NCBI GenBank assembly: GCA_025454755.1
Contig: JALONV010000007.1
Coordinates: 1 to 56,848 of the forward strand
Length of the DNA stretch: 56,848 nt
Origin: Bacteroidales bacterium
GTDB taxonomy: Bacteria; Bacteroidota; Bacteroidia; Bacteroidales; VadinHA17
Reading direction: 5' to 3'
In this document: in pieces, positions 45,176 to 54,089 of the stretch
How the letters are laid out: every line of letters begins with the position of its first letter
Position numbering within the stretch: position 1 is the stretch's first letter
Notes under the pieces: model-generated
Told to the model about the DNA's origin: nothing
What the model saw: only the letters and a program-made list of their open reading frames with translations
The model's database searches: none
Translations under genes and position numbers: made by a program

Positions 45176-45313
45176 AGGGTGGTATAAAGACTTAAATCTT
45201 GATTAAATTGCCCTAAAATCCCATATAATTTATAACAGCAAATCCATTTTTTATAACTTGCATACTGTCTCAAGCAAGCCTTACCGAAGGGGTCTGGCTG
45301 AGATTTTCCGGGA

Positions 45314-46642
45314 ATGGGTAAGCAAAACATTGAAAAATATTCTAAAGGGTATGCTCTTTTAAAGGCAACTTTCGGACTCTGGCATAATAATGTCTTCTAT
45401 AGAAAGGTTATTGTGCTGGGCCGTGATAATATAAATCCTGACCATCATCTTATTTTTGCACCCAATCATCAGAATGCGCTGATGGATGCCCTTGCAGTTA
45501 TTTTTACTCAAAAAGGTCAACAGATCTTCCTTACACGGGCAGATATTTTCAAAAATAAATTTATTGCAAAGATCCTCTATTATCTTAAGATGCTTCCCGT
45601 ATACAGAATAAGGGATGGCTTCAGAAGCGTTATAGGCAATGATGAGATTTTCGACAAGACAATAGATGTCATCAGGAGTAAAAACGGCCTCGTTATCCTT
45701 CCGGAAGGCAACCATGAAGGCCACCGGAGACTACGCCAGCTTAAAAAGGGTATCTGCAGGGTTGCATTTCAGGCTGAGGAAGCCTCTGATTTCAAGCTTA
45801 ATATAAAGATCATTCCGGTAGGACTCGAATTCAGCCACTACACACGGTACAGGCAGGTGCTTACCGTGATATATGGCAAACCAATTGAGGTTTCAGAATA
45901 CTGTGAGAGCTATAGGAAGAATCCGGAAATTGCTCTTAATGAACTGCGAAGCCGTCTGTCCGACGAAATGAAAAAAATCATTGTTCATATCGACTCGGAA
46001 GAGGATTATGAAGCAATAGATGAGCTGAGGACTATAATAAACGGGCGCTTCGCAGATAATATTAAATTGCCAAAACTATTCAGGGACAGGATGCTCATAG
46101 AAAAGTTGAACCGCCTGAAAGTTACTGATCCCCTGCTTTACAAAAAAATATGTTCGCTAAGCCTGGATGTAAAACAAAAAACAGAGAAACTTAAAACCGG
46201 CTACCGGCTTCTTTCCAAGAAAAAACATCCGCTTGGATGGCTTCTTGCAGGATCGCTGGGTTTATTAGCAACATTCCCGCTATTCCTTTATGGGAATATT
46301 TTTAATCTGACATTGCTCCAGATACCAAATCTTCAAAGCCAAAAAATTAAAGATAAACAGTTTCAATCATCAATAAAGTTCGGGTATTCACTGGCGATCG
46401 CACTGATACTGACGCCAATTATACTAATCCTTATGCTTGTTCTTATCCCCACGTGGTGGATTGCCATCCTGATCTTTCTTTCACTCCCATTCGCAGGCCT
46501 ATTTACATGGAACTATTATCTAATTGCCCTTCGTATAATAGGCGGATTCAGGATCAGAAATTATTTTGGCAACAAGAACCATGAGTATTTGCAGCTCAGG
46601 AAAAACTATGATGAGCTTGTTAGTCTCGTAGCAAGTCTTTGA
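45314..46642 (+). CDS. 1-acylglycerol-3-phosphate acyltransferase-like membrane protein
   Basis: A 442-residue protein with a PlsC-like acyltransferase domain in the first 230 residues: block I is PNHQNALMD, in which the Asp is one position further from the His than in the usual HX4D; block III is PEGNHEGHRRLRQLKKG. Hydrophobic helices near residues 309-336 and 363-402 anchor the C-terminal part in the inner membrane. It probably acylates a glycerolipid, but the substrate could differ. The start at 45314 lies within a possible hairpin (45278-45323). The SDR gene follows two bases after its stop. Confidence 0.82.
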   Translation: MGKQNIEKYSKGYALLKATFGLWHNNVFYRKVIVLGRDNINPDHHLIFAPNHQNALMDALAVIFTQKGQQIFLTRADIFKNKFIAKILYYLKMLPVYRIRDGFRSVIGNDEIFDKTIDVIRSKNGLVILPEGNHEGHRRLRQLKKGICRVAFQAEEASDFKLNIKIIPVGLEFSHYTRYRQVLTVIYGKPIEVSEYCESYRKNPEIALNELRSRLSDEMKKIIVHIDSEEDYEAIDELRTIINGRFADNIKLPKLFRDRMLIEKLNRLKVTDPLLYKKICSLSLDVKQKTEKLKTGYRLLSKKKHPLGWLLAGSLGLLATFPLFLYGNIFNLTLLQIPNLQSQKIKDKQFQSSIKFGYSLAIALILTPIILILMLVLIPTWWIAILIFLSLPFAGLFTWNYYLIALRIIGGFRIRNYFGNKNHEYLQLRKNYDELVSLVASL

Positions 46643-46644
46643 CA

Positions 46645-47451
46645 ATGAAGGGAAAGAACCTTTATAATGGAAAAAAGGTCTGGATTACAGGTGCTTCATC
46701 TGGTATCGGCGAAGCCCTTGTATATGCTTTTGCCTTGCGGGGTGCAAAAGTTGTCATCTCTTCGAATGATATTCCCGGACTCGAAAGAGTTAAGGAGGCT
46801 TGTCTCGGGAAGTCAGCGAATGTTTTTTGCGCTCCTTTTGACCTTTCAGACACTTCAGGCATAGAAGAGCTGGCAGAACAACAGATTAAAATCCTCGGAG
46901 GGATCGATTATCTCATCAATATAGGAGGAATTAGCCAGAGGGCAAGGATAGATGAAACACCATTATGGCTCGACAGGAAGATATTTGAGATAAATTATTT
47001 CGGGACGATCGCACTTACAAAAGCCATCCTTCCACACATGATAAAGCAAAAGTCGGGTTATATTGCTGCAACCAGCAGTATTTCAGGCCGGTTCGGATTC
47101 CCATTGCGGTCAGCATACTCAGCCTCCAAGCAGGCTCTCCATGGCTTTTTTGAAACACTATACCTTGAGAACAAGAATAATAATATAAAGACATCCGTGA
47201 TAATACCCGGCAGGGTAAGAACCAATATCTCACTACATGCTCTGAATCAGGAAGGGAAAGAGCACGGGAAGATGGATCCGGGACTGGCAGGAGGGATTTC
47301 GGCAGAAAAGGCTGCAAAAAAAATAATCAGAGGGATAGCCCGTAATAAAAGGGAGATACTCGTTGGCGGCGGAGAACTAACAATGCTGTATATAAGGAGA
47401 ATATGGCCCTGGCTCTTTTTCAGAATAGGAGACAAAATAAAATCAACTTAA
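46645..47451 (+). CDS. Short-chain dehydrogenase/reductase
   Basis: A 268-residue classical SDR. The nucleotide motif GASSGIGEALVYAF is at about residues 16-29, the catalytic Ser in TSSISGRFG, and YSASK gives the Tyr/Lys. The C-terminal part has a hydrophobic patch (WPWLFFRIGDK) as in DHRS7-like members of lipid metabolism. I use the ATG at 46645, two bases after the acyltransferase stop. The coupling to a PlsC-type gene suggests a lipid-related oxidoreduction. Confidence 0.9.
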   Translation: MKGKNLYNGKKVWITGASSGIGEALVYAFALRGAKVVISSNDIPGLERVKEACLGKSANVFCAPFDLSDTSGIEELAEQQIKILGGIDYLINIGGISQRARIDETPLWLDRKIFEINYFGTIALTKAILPHMIKQKSGYIAATSSISGRFGFPLRSAYSASKQALHGFFETLYLENKNNNIKTSVIIPGRVRTNISLHALNQEGKEHGKMDPGLAGGISAEKAAKKIIRGIARNKREILVGGGELTMLYIRRIWPWLFFRIGDKIKST

Positions 47452-47468
47452 TTCATAAATCATAAGCT

Positions 47469-48545
47469 ATGAAGGGATACGTTATCTGTGGCATACAACA
47501 GATTGGAATCGGGGTTAGCAACCTTAGGGAAGCCTGGAAATGGTATATCAGTCAGTTCGGGATGGATTGCAGGATATTTGAAGATGAAGCGGAAGCAAAA
47601 CTCATGCTGCCATACACAGGTGGTCAGCCAAGAAGCAGGCATGCTGTCCTGGCACTTAACCTCCAGAGCGGAGGGGGATTTGAAATATGGCAATACAAGG
47701 GAAGAGAGCCTCTTCCGGTAAGCAGTGAGATAAGGCTTGGGGATCTTGGCATCATTTCCTGCAAAATGAAAGTTAAAAATATCGATGAGGCTTATTCTTT
47801 TTACAGGAACAACGGTATCACACTCGCTGCAGAACCAAAGGAAGATCCTTCCGGAACAAAGAGTTTTTTTGTGAAAGATCCTTTCGGAAATATATTTCAT
47901 ATGGTCGGGCGCAACAGCTGGTTCATGGATGAGAAAAAGGTTTCTGGAGGTTCATACGGCGCTATCATAGGCGTTTCTGATATTGAAAAAGCAAGGATTG
48001 TCTATTCTGATATACTTGGCTATGATGAAGTTATCTATGACAAGACCGGAGTTTTCCCCGATCTTGCCATTCTGCCCGGCGGTTCGGATGAGTTGAGAAG
48101 AGTACTGCTGAGAAGAACCCAGCCGGTAGCAGGTCCATTCAGCAAGCTTTTCGGACAAAGTGAGATCGAACTGATTTCTAAACCGGGCAAATCCGGCAAG
48201 AAGATATATGAAGGACGCTTCTGGGGCGATCTGGGATTCATTCACCTTTGTTACGACATACGCAACATGGATGAACTTCAGTCCTTCTGCACCGAAAAAG
48301 GATTTCCTTTTACCGTCGACAGTAAAAAGGCACACGAAGGAAACAGCTTCGATATGGGAGAGGCAGCAGGGCATTTCTCGTATCTGGCAGATACTGACGG
48401 CACACTCATCGAGTTTGTTGAATCACACAGAATACCCCTCGTGAAGAAGCTGGGATGGTACCTTGATCTCAAAAAAAGAGATCCGTATAAATCACTTCCC
48501 GACTGGATGATTAAAACATTGAGATTTTCAAGGGTAAAGCTATAA
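47469..48545 (+). CDS. Two-domain VOC (glyoxalase/dioxygenase-fold) protein
   Basis: A 358-residue protein made of two vicinal-oxygen-chelate modules, about residues 5-140 (IQQIGIGVSNLREAWKWYISQFG ... KDPFGNIFHMVGRN) and 158-325 (AIIGVSDIEKARIVYSDILGYDE ... DTDGTLIEFVES). Such proteins act as isomerases, dioxygenases or epimerases with a metal; the exact reaction is not evident. The last 30 residues are a basic tail. It follows the SDR gene by 17 bases. Confidence 0.8.
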   Translation: MKGYVICGIQQIGIGVSNLREAWKWYISQFGMDCRIFEDEAEAKLMLPYTGGQPRSRHAVLALNLQSGGGFEIWQYKGREPLPVSSEIRLGDLGIISCKMKVKNIDEAYSFYRNNGITLAAEPKEDPSGTKSFFVKDPFGNIFHMVGRNSWFMDEKKVSGGSYGAIIGVSDIEKARIVYSDILGYDEVIYDKTGVFPDLAILPGGSDELRRVLLRRTQPVAGPFSKLFGQSEIELISKPGKSGKKIYEGRFWGDLGFIHLCYDIRNMDELQSFCTEKGFPFTVDSKKAHEGNSFDMGEAAGHFSYLADTDGTLIEFVESHRIPLVKKLGWYLDLKKRDPYKSLPDWMIKTLRFSRVKL

Positions 48546-48551
48546 AGCTCA

Positions 48552-48590
48552 GGCTTTGCAAGCCGTAGCTTCAGCGAAGGCTTGGCGCAG
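48552..48590. repeat. Small palindrome between convergent genes
   Basis: CAAGCC (48559-48564) pairs with GGCTTG (48579-48584) around a centre containing GTAGCTTCAGCGAAG. The surrounding sequence is another short palindrome of the type scattered in Bacteroidetes genomes. It lies between the VOC gene stop and the dipeptidase stop (48596-48598), where it could end transcription from both sides. Confidence 0.65.
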
Positions 48591-48595
48591 GGCAA

Positions 48596-49798
48596 CTAAA
48601 TACCGGCGACTTTCTGCACTTCGCCAAGCACACGCATAACATTACCGCCCCAGATCTTTTCGATCTCGGTTTTTGAGTAGCCGCGGCGCAGCAGTTCAAT
48701 GGTTATGTTTTTCATTTCGGCAACTGTTCTGCAACCATCCACTCCTCCTCCGCCGTCAAAATCGGTTCCTATACCGACATGGTCGATGCCAATTACCTGG
48801 ACAACATGGTCGATATGATCCGCTACATCAGATACTGTTGCAAGTTTCCTGTATTTATTCCGTAATTCCCATCTTTCCTCCCGGAACTTAGCTTTCTGTT
48901 CATCAGAAAGCTTGCTGAAATCTCCGTACCTTTCTCTGAGTTCCTTCATTGCAGCTTCGAGTTCCGGATTTGGTTCAGGAGTCTTGATATAGCTGCTGAG
49001 AATGCATATCTGGATTACGCCCCGATTCGCCTTCAATGCCTGTAGCATATCATCTGACAGGTTTCTCGGGCTTGAGCAGAGCGAACGGCATGAAGAATGA
49101 GATGCTATTACGGGTGCTTTAGAGACGTTAATCACATCATAGAATGCCTTATCGGAAATATGTGAAACGTCTATCATTATTCCCAGGCGGTTCATTTCAC
49201 TGACTACCTCGGTGCCAAAAGTTGAGAGTCCGTTATTTTCTGCTCCTTCAGGATCGGTGGATGAGTCACAGATGTCGTTATTCCCTGAATGACAAAGTGT
49301 TATGTATCTTGCACCAAGATCAAAGTATTCCTTGAGACGGGATATGTCCTTTCCAATAGCATATCCGTTTTCTATACCGATGAATGCTGAAATCTTGCCA
49401 TTTTTCTTTAATCTATATGCGTCATCCGGGTTGAGAGCGATCTCTGCCATCGAGAAATTCTTTTCAACGTTTTTATGTAATGCATTCAGAATGGAAAGTG
49501 TTTCTTCATGAACCAGGATATAAGCCGAGTCATTCCTGGGTCCCTGTGCCAGGTAGGCTGCAAAGAATTCAACATCAAGGCCACCCTCTTTCATCCTTGG
49601 AAAGTCGACACATCCCTTGTCGTGCCTTACGCCTAGGTCGAAACTCTCTTCCATAAGGCTCATTGGGGTATCGCAGTGGGTATCAACCGTAAGTATCAAG
49701 CGGTGTATTTTGTCAGCATCCTTTACCAGTCTTTCCTCTGTGGTGCCGCATGCAGATATTATCAGAAAAGCAAGTAAAACAGGTAAGAGTGATCTCAT
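48596..49798 (-). CDS. Membrane dipeptidase (M19 family), lipoprotein
   Basis: A 400-residue renal-dipeptidase-type zinc enzyme. The start at 49798 gives a lipoprotein signal with lipobox IISAC (Cys near residue 17); an ATG at 49873 would precede it by 25 residues. The metal motifs are VDTHCDTP (HxD), GIENGYAIG (bridging Glu), CHSGNND, IDVSHISDKAF and ASHSSCRSLC; GTDFDGGGG is near the C-terminus. It cleaves dipeptides, possibly those with D-residues, in the periplasm. Length is normal. Confidence 0.93.
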   Translation of the reverse strand: MRSLLPVLLAFLIISACGTTEERLVKDADKIHRLILTVDTHCDTPMSLMEESFDLGVRHDKGCVDFPRMKEGGLDVEFFAAYLAQGPRNDSAYILVHEETLSILNALHKNVEKNFSMAEIALNPDDAYRLKKNGKISAFIGIENGYAIGKDISRLKEYFDLGARYITLCHSGNNDICDSSTDPEGAENNGLSTFGTEVVSEMNRLGIMIDVSHISDKAFYDVINVSKAPVIASHSSCRSLCSSPRNLSDDMLQALKANRGVIQICILSSYIKTPEPNPELEAAMKELRERYGDFSKLSDEQKAKFREERWELRNKYRKLATVSDVADHIDHVVQVIGIDHVGIGTDFDGGGGVDGCRTVAEMKNITIELLRRGYSKTEIEKIWGGNVMRVLGEVQKVAGI

Positions 49799-49891
49799 CT
49801 TCCGGTGTTTTTTGTCAATGCAATATAAGAAAATCGGAAGCCTCTGATATTTACCTGACAACTGATTTAACACAAATTAACTTAAGAAAGC

Positions 49892-49918
49892 AAAAAGCCC
49901 CGAGACTTCGCCCGGGGC
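49892..49918 (-). terminator. Intrinsic terminator hairpin, copy A
   Basis: Read on the minus strand, GCCCCGGG and CTCGGGGC pair (with one G-U) around a short loop, followed by TTTTTG. It has no minus-strand gene directly upstream (the region 49919-50085 has none), unlike the two similar copies at 51781-51808 and 54001-54026. Confidence 0.75.
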
Positions 49919-50085
49919 AGCCATATAAAGAATGGAAAAATTTCATAAGAATGCATATTTTTCTAATAATTTGTAATAAACGTTCATTTCTTGCCAATCA
50001 TAAAATATATTTTGAACAGGTCTTTTAGCTCAATAATTCTTCGGAATTATTTACCTTTATTGATCAATTATAATTTAAAATCATT

Positions 50086-50595
50086 ATGGAAAATTTAACA
50101 AATGGTCAAACTAAAGTCCGGTATGCCGGGTTTTGGCTTCGTTTCGTTGCTTACATTATTGATGATATTATTATGGGATTTGTCGGATTCCTTATCTCAT
50201 TACCTTTTATCGGAGGTATTATTTTTTCAGCTATTGGAATAGGAGAGAATGCCGAGAATACTGAAAATATGGTTAAAGGTATAGCAGGAATTCTCGGATC
50301 GGTTATTGGCCTGACAGTAGTAGTAGCAATTCTGGGATGGCTGTATTTTGCTTTAATGGAATCCTCAAAAACTCAGGCTACACTTGGGAAAATGGCATTA
50401 GGACTTAAAGTAACTGATCTTGCAGGTAATCCAATAAGCTTCGCGAGAGCGACAGGGAGATACTTTGGGAAAATAATATCTGGCATGATCATGTATATTG
50501 GTTATATTCTCGCCGGTTTGACAGAAAAGAAACAAGCTCTACACGATATTATGGCTTCCTGCCTTGTTGTCAGGAAAAATGAAGCAGCGTCCTGA
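50086..50595 (+). CDS. RDD-family membrane protein
   Basis: A 169-residue membrane protein with the RDD opening YAGFWLRFVAYIIDDIIMGF (Arg, Asp and Asp in helix 1), a second helix at about 29-48, and a third near residues 67-92 followed by the conserved GKMALGLKVTDLAGNPISFARATGRYFGK segment. RDD proteins are small transporters or transport accessories of unclear specificity; ion transport is the usual guess. It stands alone; 290 bases upstream hold a terminator hairpin and an A+T-rich stretch with nothing else seen. Confidence 0.88.
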   Translation: MENLTNGQTKVRYAGFWLRFVAYIIDDIIMGFVGFLISLPFIGGIIFSAIGIGENAENTENMVKGIAGILGSVIGLTVVVAILGWLYFALMESSKTQATLGKMALGLKVTDLAGNPISFARATGRYFGKIISGMIMYIGYILAGLTEKKQALHDIMASCLVVRKNEAAS

Positions 50596-50799
50596 TCCTT
50601 GACACTCCACACAATAGCTAAAGATATCCATTTTTCAGGGTCGAGTGTTAAGAGAGCAGCCAATGGCTGATTTCAGCAATGCGCATGCTCAGGAAAAGAA
50701 TGAAAAATATGCTTCCGGACAGTAAAAGCCCGATTTTTTGATACATATTTGACTGCCATATTTCCTATATTTGTTCATTGGAATCAAAAATTTAAAGCA

Positions 50800-51717
50800 A
50801 TGAAAAGAATCATATTAGTGTTTTTGTGTTTACAATTTTATATTGGAGCCAGCAGCCAGAAAAGCCTTGATATTCTTACCCTGTCAGGACGTTATGGTTT
50901 CCCGTCCTCTTATGAAGAAACATACACTGAAAAGGCAACAGAAACGGGTTCAATGGTGGCTCTTACTGTCCCTATTCCTCTCAACGAAAAATCAACCTGG
51001 ATAGTTAGTTTTAATCACTTTTATTTTAATGTCCATGGTGATCCAGCTATTCCTGAGGGTATTACTAATCCTGTTAACCTGAATGGATTCATTTTAAGGA
51101 CCGGATTATATCAAAAATTTGGAAATGGATTGGGCATTCAAATCCTGTTTGTACCAAGATATATGACCGATTTTAAAGGAGGCGGAGGAAGTTGTTTCCA
51201 GCTCGGAGGGGTTTTACTGCTTGAGAAAGTATTCAGTGAAAGATTGACTATGAGTTTTGGGGCACAATATAACCAGGAGTTTTTTGGTCCTCTTTTGGTT
51301 CCAATAATCAATGTTGACTGGCAGATATCTTCAAAGTGGAAATTCACCGGGATGCTGCCAGTTTATTCAAAGATCAGCTATAAAGTAAATAAAAATCTGG
51401 ATATGGGATTAGCTCATTTTGGACTTGTAACGAGCTACTACCTGGGGCAATCAGACTATGCCGGAGACTACATCCAGCGTAACTGCATTGATCTGACACT
51501 ATATGGCAGGCAGCGGATCGCCGGAAACATCTTTTTTGAGTTGAGAGGAGGCATGGCCCTTGGTAGAAGTTATGACCAATATGCAGGTGATCAGAAAGTC
51601 ACGCTTGGTTTGCCGCTGGTTTACATTGGTGATGACAGAACTATTAAAAGTACAAATTTTAAGAGCGGACCAATTTTGGATCTGAGGTTAGTCTATAGCA
51701 TTCCATTACCGAAATAG
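50800..51717 (+). CDS. Exported beta-barrel-like protein (DUF6268-like)
   Basis: A 305-residue protein with a signal peptide (MKRIILVFLCLQFYIGASSQ). The ATG at 50800 is preferred: a good -7 box TATATTTG (50766-50773) lies downstream of an alternative TTG start at 50749. The mature part alternates strands with glycine turns (FVPRYMTDFKGGGG, LTMSFGAQYNQEFFGPLLVP, DLRLVYSIPLPK), resembling the DUF6268 family of putative outer membrane proteins. Function unknown. Confidence 0.75.
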   Translation: MKRIILVFLCLQFYIGASSQKSLDILTLSGRYGFPSSYEETYTEKATETGSMVALTVPIPLNEKSTWIVSFNHFYFNVHGDPAIPEGITNPVNLNGFILRTGLYQKFGNGLGIQILFVPRYMTDFKGGGGSCFQLGGVLLLEKVFSERLTMSFGAQYNQEFFGPLLVPIINVDWQISSKWKFTGMLPVYSKISYKVNKNLDMGLAHFGLVTSYYLGQSDYAGDYIQRNCIDLTLYGRQRIAGNIFFELRGGMALGRSYDQYAGDQKVTLGLPLVYIGDDRTIKSTNFKSGPILDLRLVYSIPLPK

Positions 51718-51780
51718 ATAATAACCTCTGGTACATTCAATTTCATCATGAAAGATTAATTTTTTCGTGACCAGGGCATA

Positions 51781-51808
51781 AAAAAAGCCCCGAGATTTCG
51801 CTCGGGGC
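51781..51808 (-). terminator. Intrinsic terminator hairpin, copy B
   Basis: On the minus strand, GCCCCGAG and CTCGGGGC (8-base perfect arms, 51808-51801 and 51794-51787) enclose CGAAAT and are followed by six or more T residues. It lies 37 bases past the stop of the S9 peptidase gene and should end that transcript. Confidence 0.88.
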
Positions 51809-51844
51809 AGCCATGAAAAGAATAAGAAGAAAATCTCAGGAATG

Positions 51845-53764
51845 CTATTTCTTATCTTCCTTCAGGTATCTGGCAAGGAATTTCTCCATAGAATTGTAAA
51901 AGTCGAACTGGTTTTCCTGATTATAGAAACCGTGTCCTTCATTTTGCTTTACCATGTACTCCACCGTGACGCCACGACTCTTTAATGCTTCAACCATCTG
52001 GTTGCTTTCATTTATATTCACCCTGGGGTCATTGGCACCCTGAGCAACAAACAATGGGGTTTTAATTTCCTTAGCAAAGAATACCGGCGAAGCTTCACGC
52101 AGAAGAACACTGTCCTTTAAAGGGTCTCCAACCATTTCATACATCATTTCCAGCATTGGTTTCCAGTATGGGGGAATTGTTTTCATAAAAGTGAATAAAT
52201 TGGAAACTCCTACATAATCAACTGCGGCCGCATATACATCGGGGGTGAAAGCCACGCCTGAAAGAGTTGCGTATCCGCCGTAACTGGCTCCATATATTGC
52301 AATCTTTTTCTTGTCAGCTATGCCTTTATCGATCAGCCAGTTAACTCCATCGGTAATATCATTCTGCATTGTCTTCCCCCACTGCTTGAATGAAGCCTGC
52401 CAGAATTCCTTCCCATAACCTGTCGAGCCGCGGAAATTCATCTGTAAAATGGCATATCCTTTATTAGCAAGAAATTGAATTTCGGGATTAAATCCCCACT
52501 GGTCGCGGTACCATGGCCCACCATGAGGATTTACAATTACGGCCATATTCTTTGCATTTTCAATAGTATATCCCTTTGGAAGAGTCAGGTAACCATTAAT
52601 TATCAATCCATCGCGGCTTTTATATTCGATTGGAACCATGCTGGCCATTTCATTTACATCCAGCCATGGGGTTATATCCGCTATCTTTTCAAGTTTTCCT
52701 GTTTTCTGATCATATAAATAATATGTACCTGAGGATTTATCACTTGATGCGAGAACAATTCGTACATCTTCAGCTTTACTTGAAGAGGTGATCCCAAATT
52801 CAATATCGCCCAGCTTTGCTTTAAGGTCATTTATTAACTTTTCAAATCCCCCGTCAAAAAAATGACGTTCCCTTTTCCAGGAGGTATAACGGGCTCCTGT
52901 CAGAACTTTTCTTGCCCGTGAGTAATTTAACTGGTCAACATCATATTGAGGATTTTCGTATAATACTTTTTCCTCTTTCCCAGCTTCAAGATTAAATTCT
53001 ACAACTGCTGTTTTATCCCTTCCAAGGTTTGATATTGCATATAAATTCTTATTATCAAAAGTAAAAAATGCAGGGTTAAGAGTTTCTTTGAAACTGGTGG
53101 TTATAATTGTTTTGAATTGGTCTTTTTCGGTGTTGCGGTAAAGAAGTGAATTATTTACCCCGTCTGAAATGGATATTGCCAGCCGTAATTTCCCGTCATG
53201 GTCTGTAATCCAGGCTGTTATATTACCAGGATTTTCAGCCAGCATTGTTAGCTCACCTGTATTTATATCCAGACGATAAGGATCAAATATCTGAGGATTT
53301 CGTTTATTTAATCCGACTATCACAAACTCATCAATATCAGGCAGATCGTCAATAATAGTAGTACGTACCTTTTCGAAATCAGTCAGTCCTTTAAGATTCG
53401 CTCCGCTTATATCAACGCCGAAGAGCTTATAATTTTCATCTCCGCCGGTGTCTTTCAGATATAGTATCCGGTTATTGCTACCCCAGAAAAAATCTGAAAT
53501 GCTTCGAGCTGTATCACTTGTTAATCTTACAGCTTCTGTCTTTCCTATCTCCTGTACGAAAACATTTAGCCGGTCCTTGTAAGGGGCCATGTACGCGTAA
53601 TACTTTCCATCAGGTGAAAGAGTAAAATTTACTTTTTCAGGATTTCTGAAAAAGTCTTCGACTGCATATTGTTTTGCTGGAATAACATTCTTGTCATTAC
53701 AACCAAATGCTATAATCGCAAGAACCAAAGTAACCGCCATGCAAGATGATAATAACTTTCTCAT
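51845..53764 (-). CDS. S9-family prolyl oligopeptidase-like peptidase, lipoprotein
   Basis: A 639-residue protein with a lipoprotein-like signal (IIAFGC, Cys near residue 22), an N-terminal seven-bladed propeller (about 40-370) and a C-terminal alpha/beta hydrolase domain. The likely triad is S494 (GASYGG), D579 (GANDPRV) and H611 (NEGHGF). The NPHGGPWYRD oxyanion segment is typical of dipeptidyl/acylaminoacyl peptidases of family S9C. It should degrade short peptides in the periplasm. Confidence 0.92.
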   Translation of the reverse strand: MRKLLSSCMAVTLVLAIIAFGCNDKNVIPAKQYAVEDFFRNPEKVNFTLSPDGKYYAYMAPYKDRLNVFVQEIGKTEAVRLTSDTARSISDFFWGSNNRILYLKDTGGDENYKLFGVDISGANLKGLTDFEKVRTTIIDDLPDIDEFVIVGLNKRNPQIFDPYRLDINTGELTMLAENPGNITAWITDHDGKLRLAISISDGVNNSLLYRNTEKDQFKTIITTSFKETLNPAFFTFDNKNLYAISNLGRDKTAVVEFNLEAGKEEKVLYENPQYDVDQLNYSRARKVLTGARYTSWKRERHFFDGGFEKLINDLKAKLGDIEFGITSSSKAEDVRIVLASSDKSSGTYYLYDQKTGKLEKIADITPWLDVNEMASMVPIEYKSRDGLIINGYLTLPKGYTIENAKNMAVIVNPHGGPWYRDQWGFNPEIQFLANKGYAILQMNFRGSTGYGKEFWQASFKQWGKTMQNDITDGVNWLIDKGIADKKKIAIYGASYGGYATLSGVAFTPDVYAAAVDYVGVSNLFTFMKTIPPYWKPMLEMMYEMVGDPLKDSVLLREASPVFFAKEIKTPLFVAQGANDPRVNINESNQMVEALKSRGVTVEYMVKQNEGHGFYNQENQFDFYNSMEKFLARYLKEDKK

Positions 53765-54000
53765 AGGATTGAAATTTAGAGATTAATAAATACCAAAATA
53801 ATTTTTGAATTTTAGAATCATATTAAAACCTGGACTTAAGTTTCAGATCATTCCTCATTATGTCTTGAATTTCCCTGGTACAAAAAATGAACTTACTGAT
53901 AATCAAACAATAAAGTTCAAAAGAATTTGTCATTAATACAAATATATTTATAGGTACAAATATCTGACATATTTGGTTTGTCCTTTACCATATTGACGAA
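53765..54000. other. Intergenic region with no gene seen
   Basis: About 235 A+T-rich bases between the S9 peptidase start and terminator copy C. It must hold the S9 peptidase promoter, but I saw no box good enough to name, and no reading frame or RNA structure that I can support. Confidence 0.5.
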
Positions 54001-54026
54001 AAAAGCCCCGAGATTTCGCTCGGGGC
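54001..54026 (-). terminator. Intrinsic terminator hairpin, copy C
   Basis: The same 8-base arms and CGAAAT loop as copy B (54026-54019 and 54012-54005 on the minus strand), followed by six T residues. It ends the transcript of the short type IX cargo gene. The flank on the gene side (54031-54069) recurs without the hairpin at 50691-50729. Confidence 0.88.
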
Positions 54027-54089
54027 AGCCATGAAAAGAATGGAAAAATTGCTTTTGGACAGTAAAAGCTTCTTTAAAGTTTTACAACT

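Noticed and set aside
45291-45305. Stretch like the first half of a TPP riboswitch
   Set aside because: The second conserved half is missing and no thiamine gene follows; not annotated as a riboswitch, only mentioned as a structured leader.
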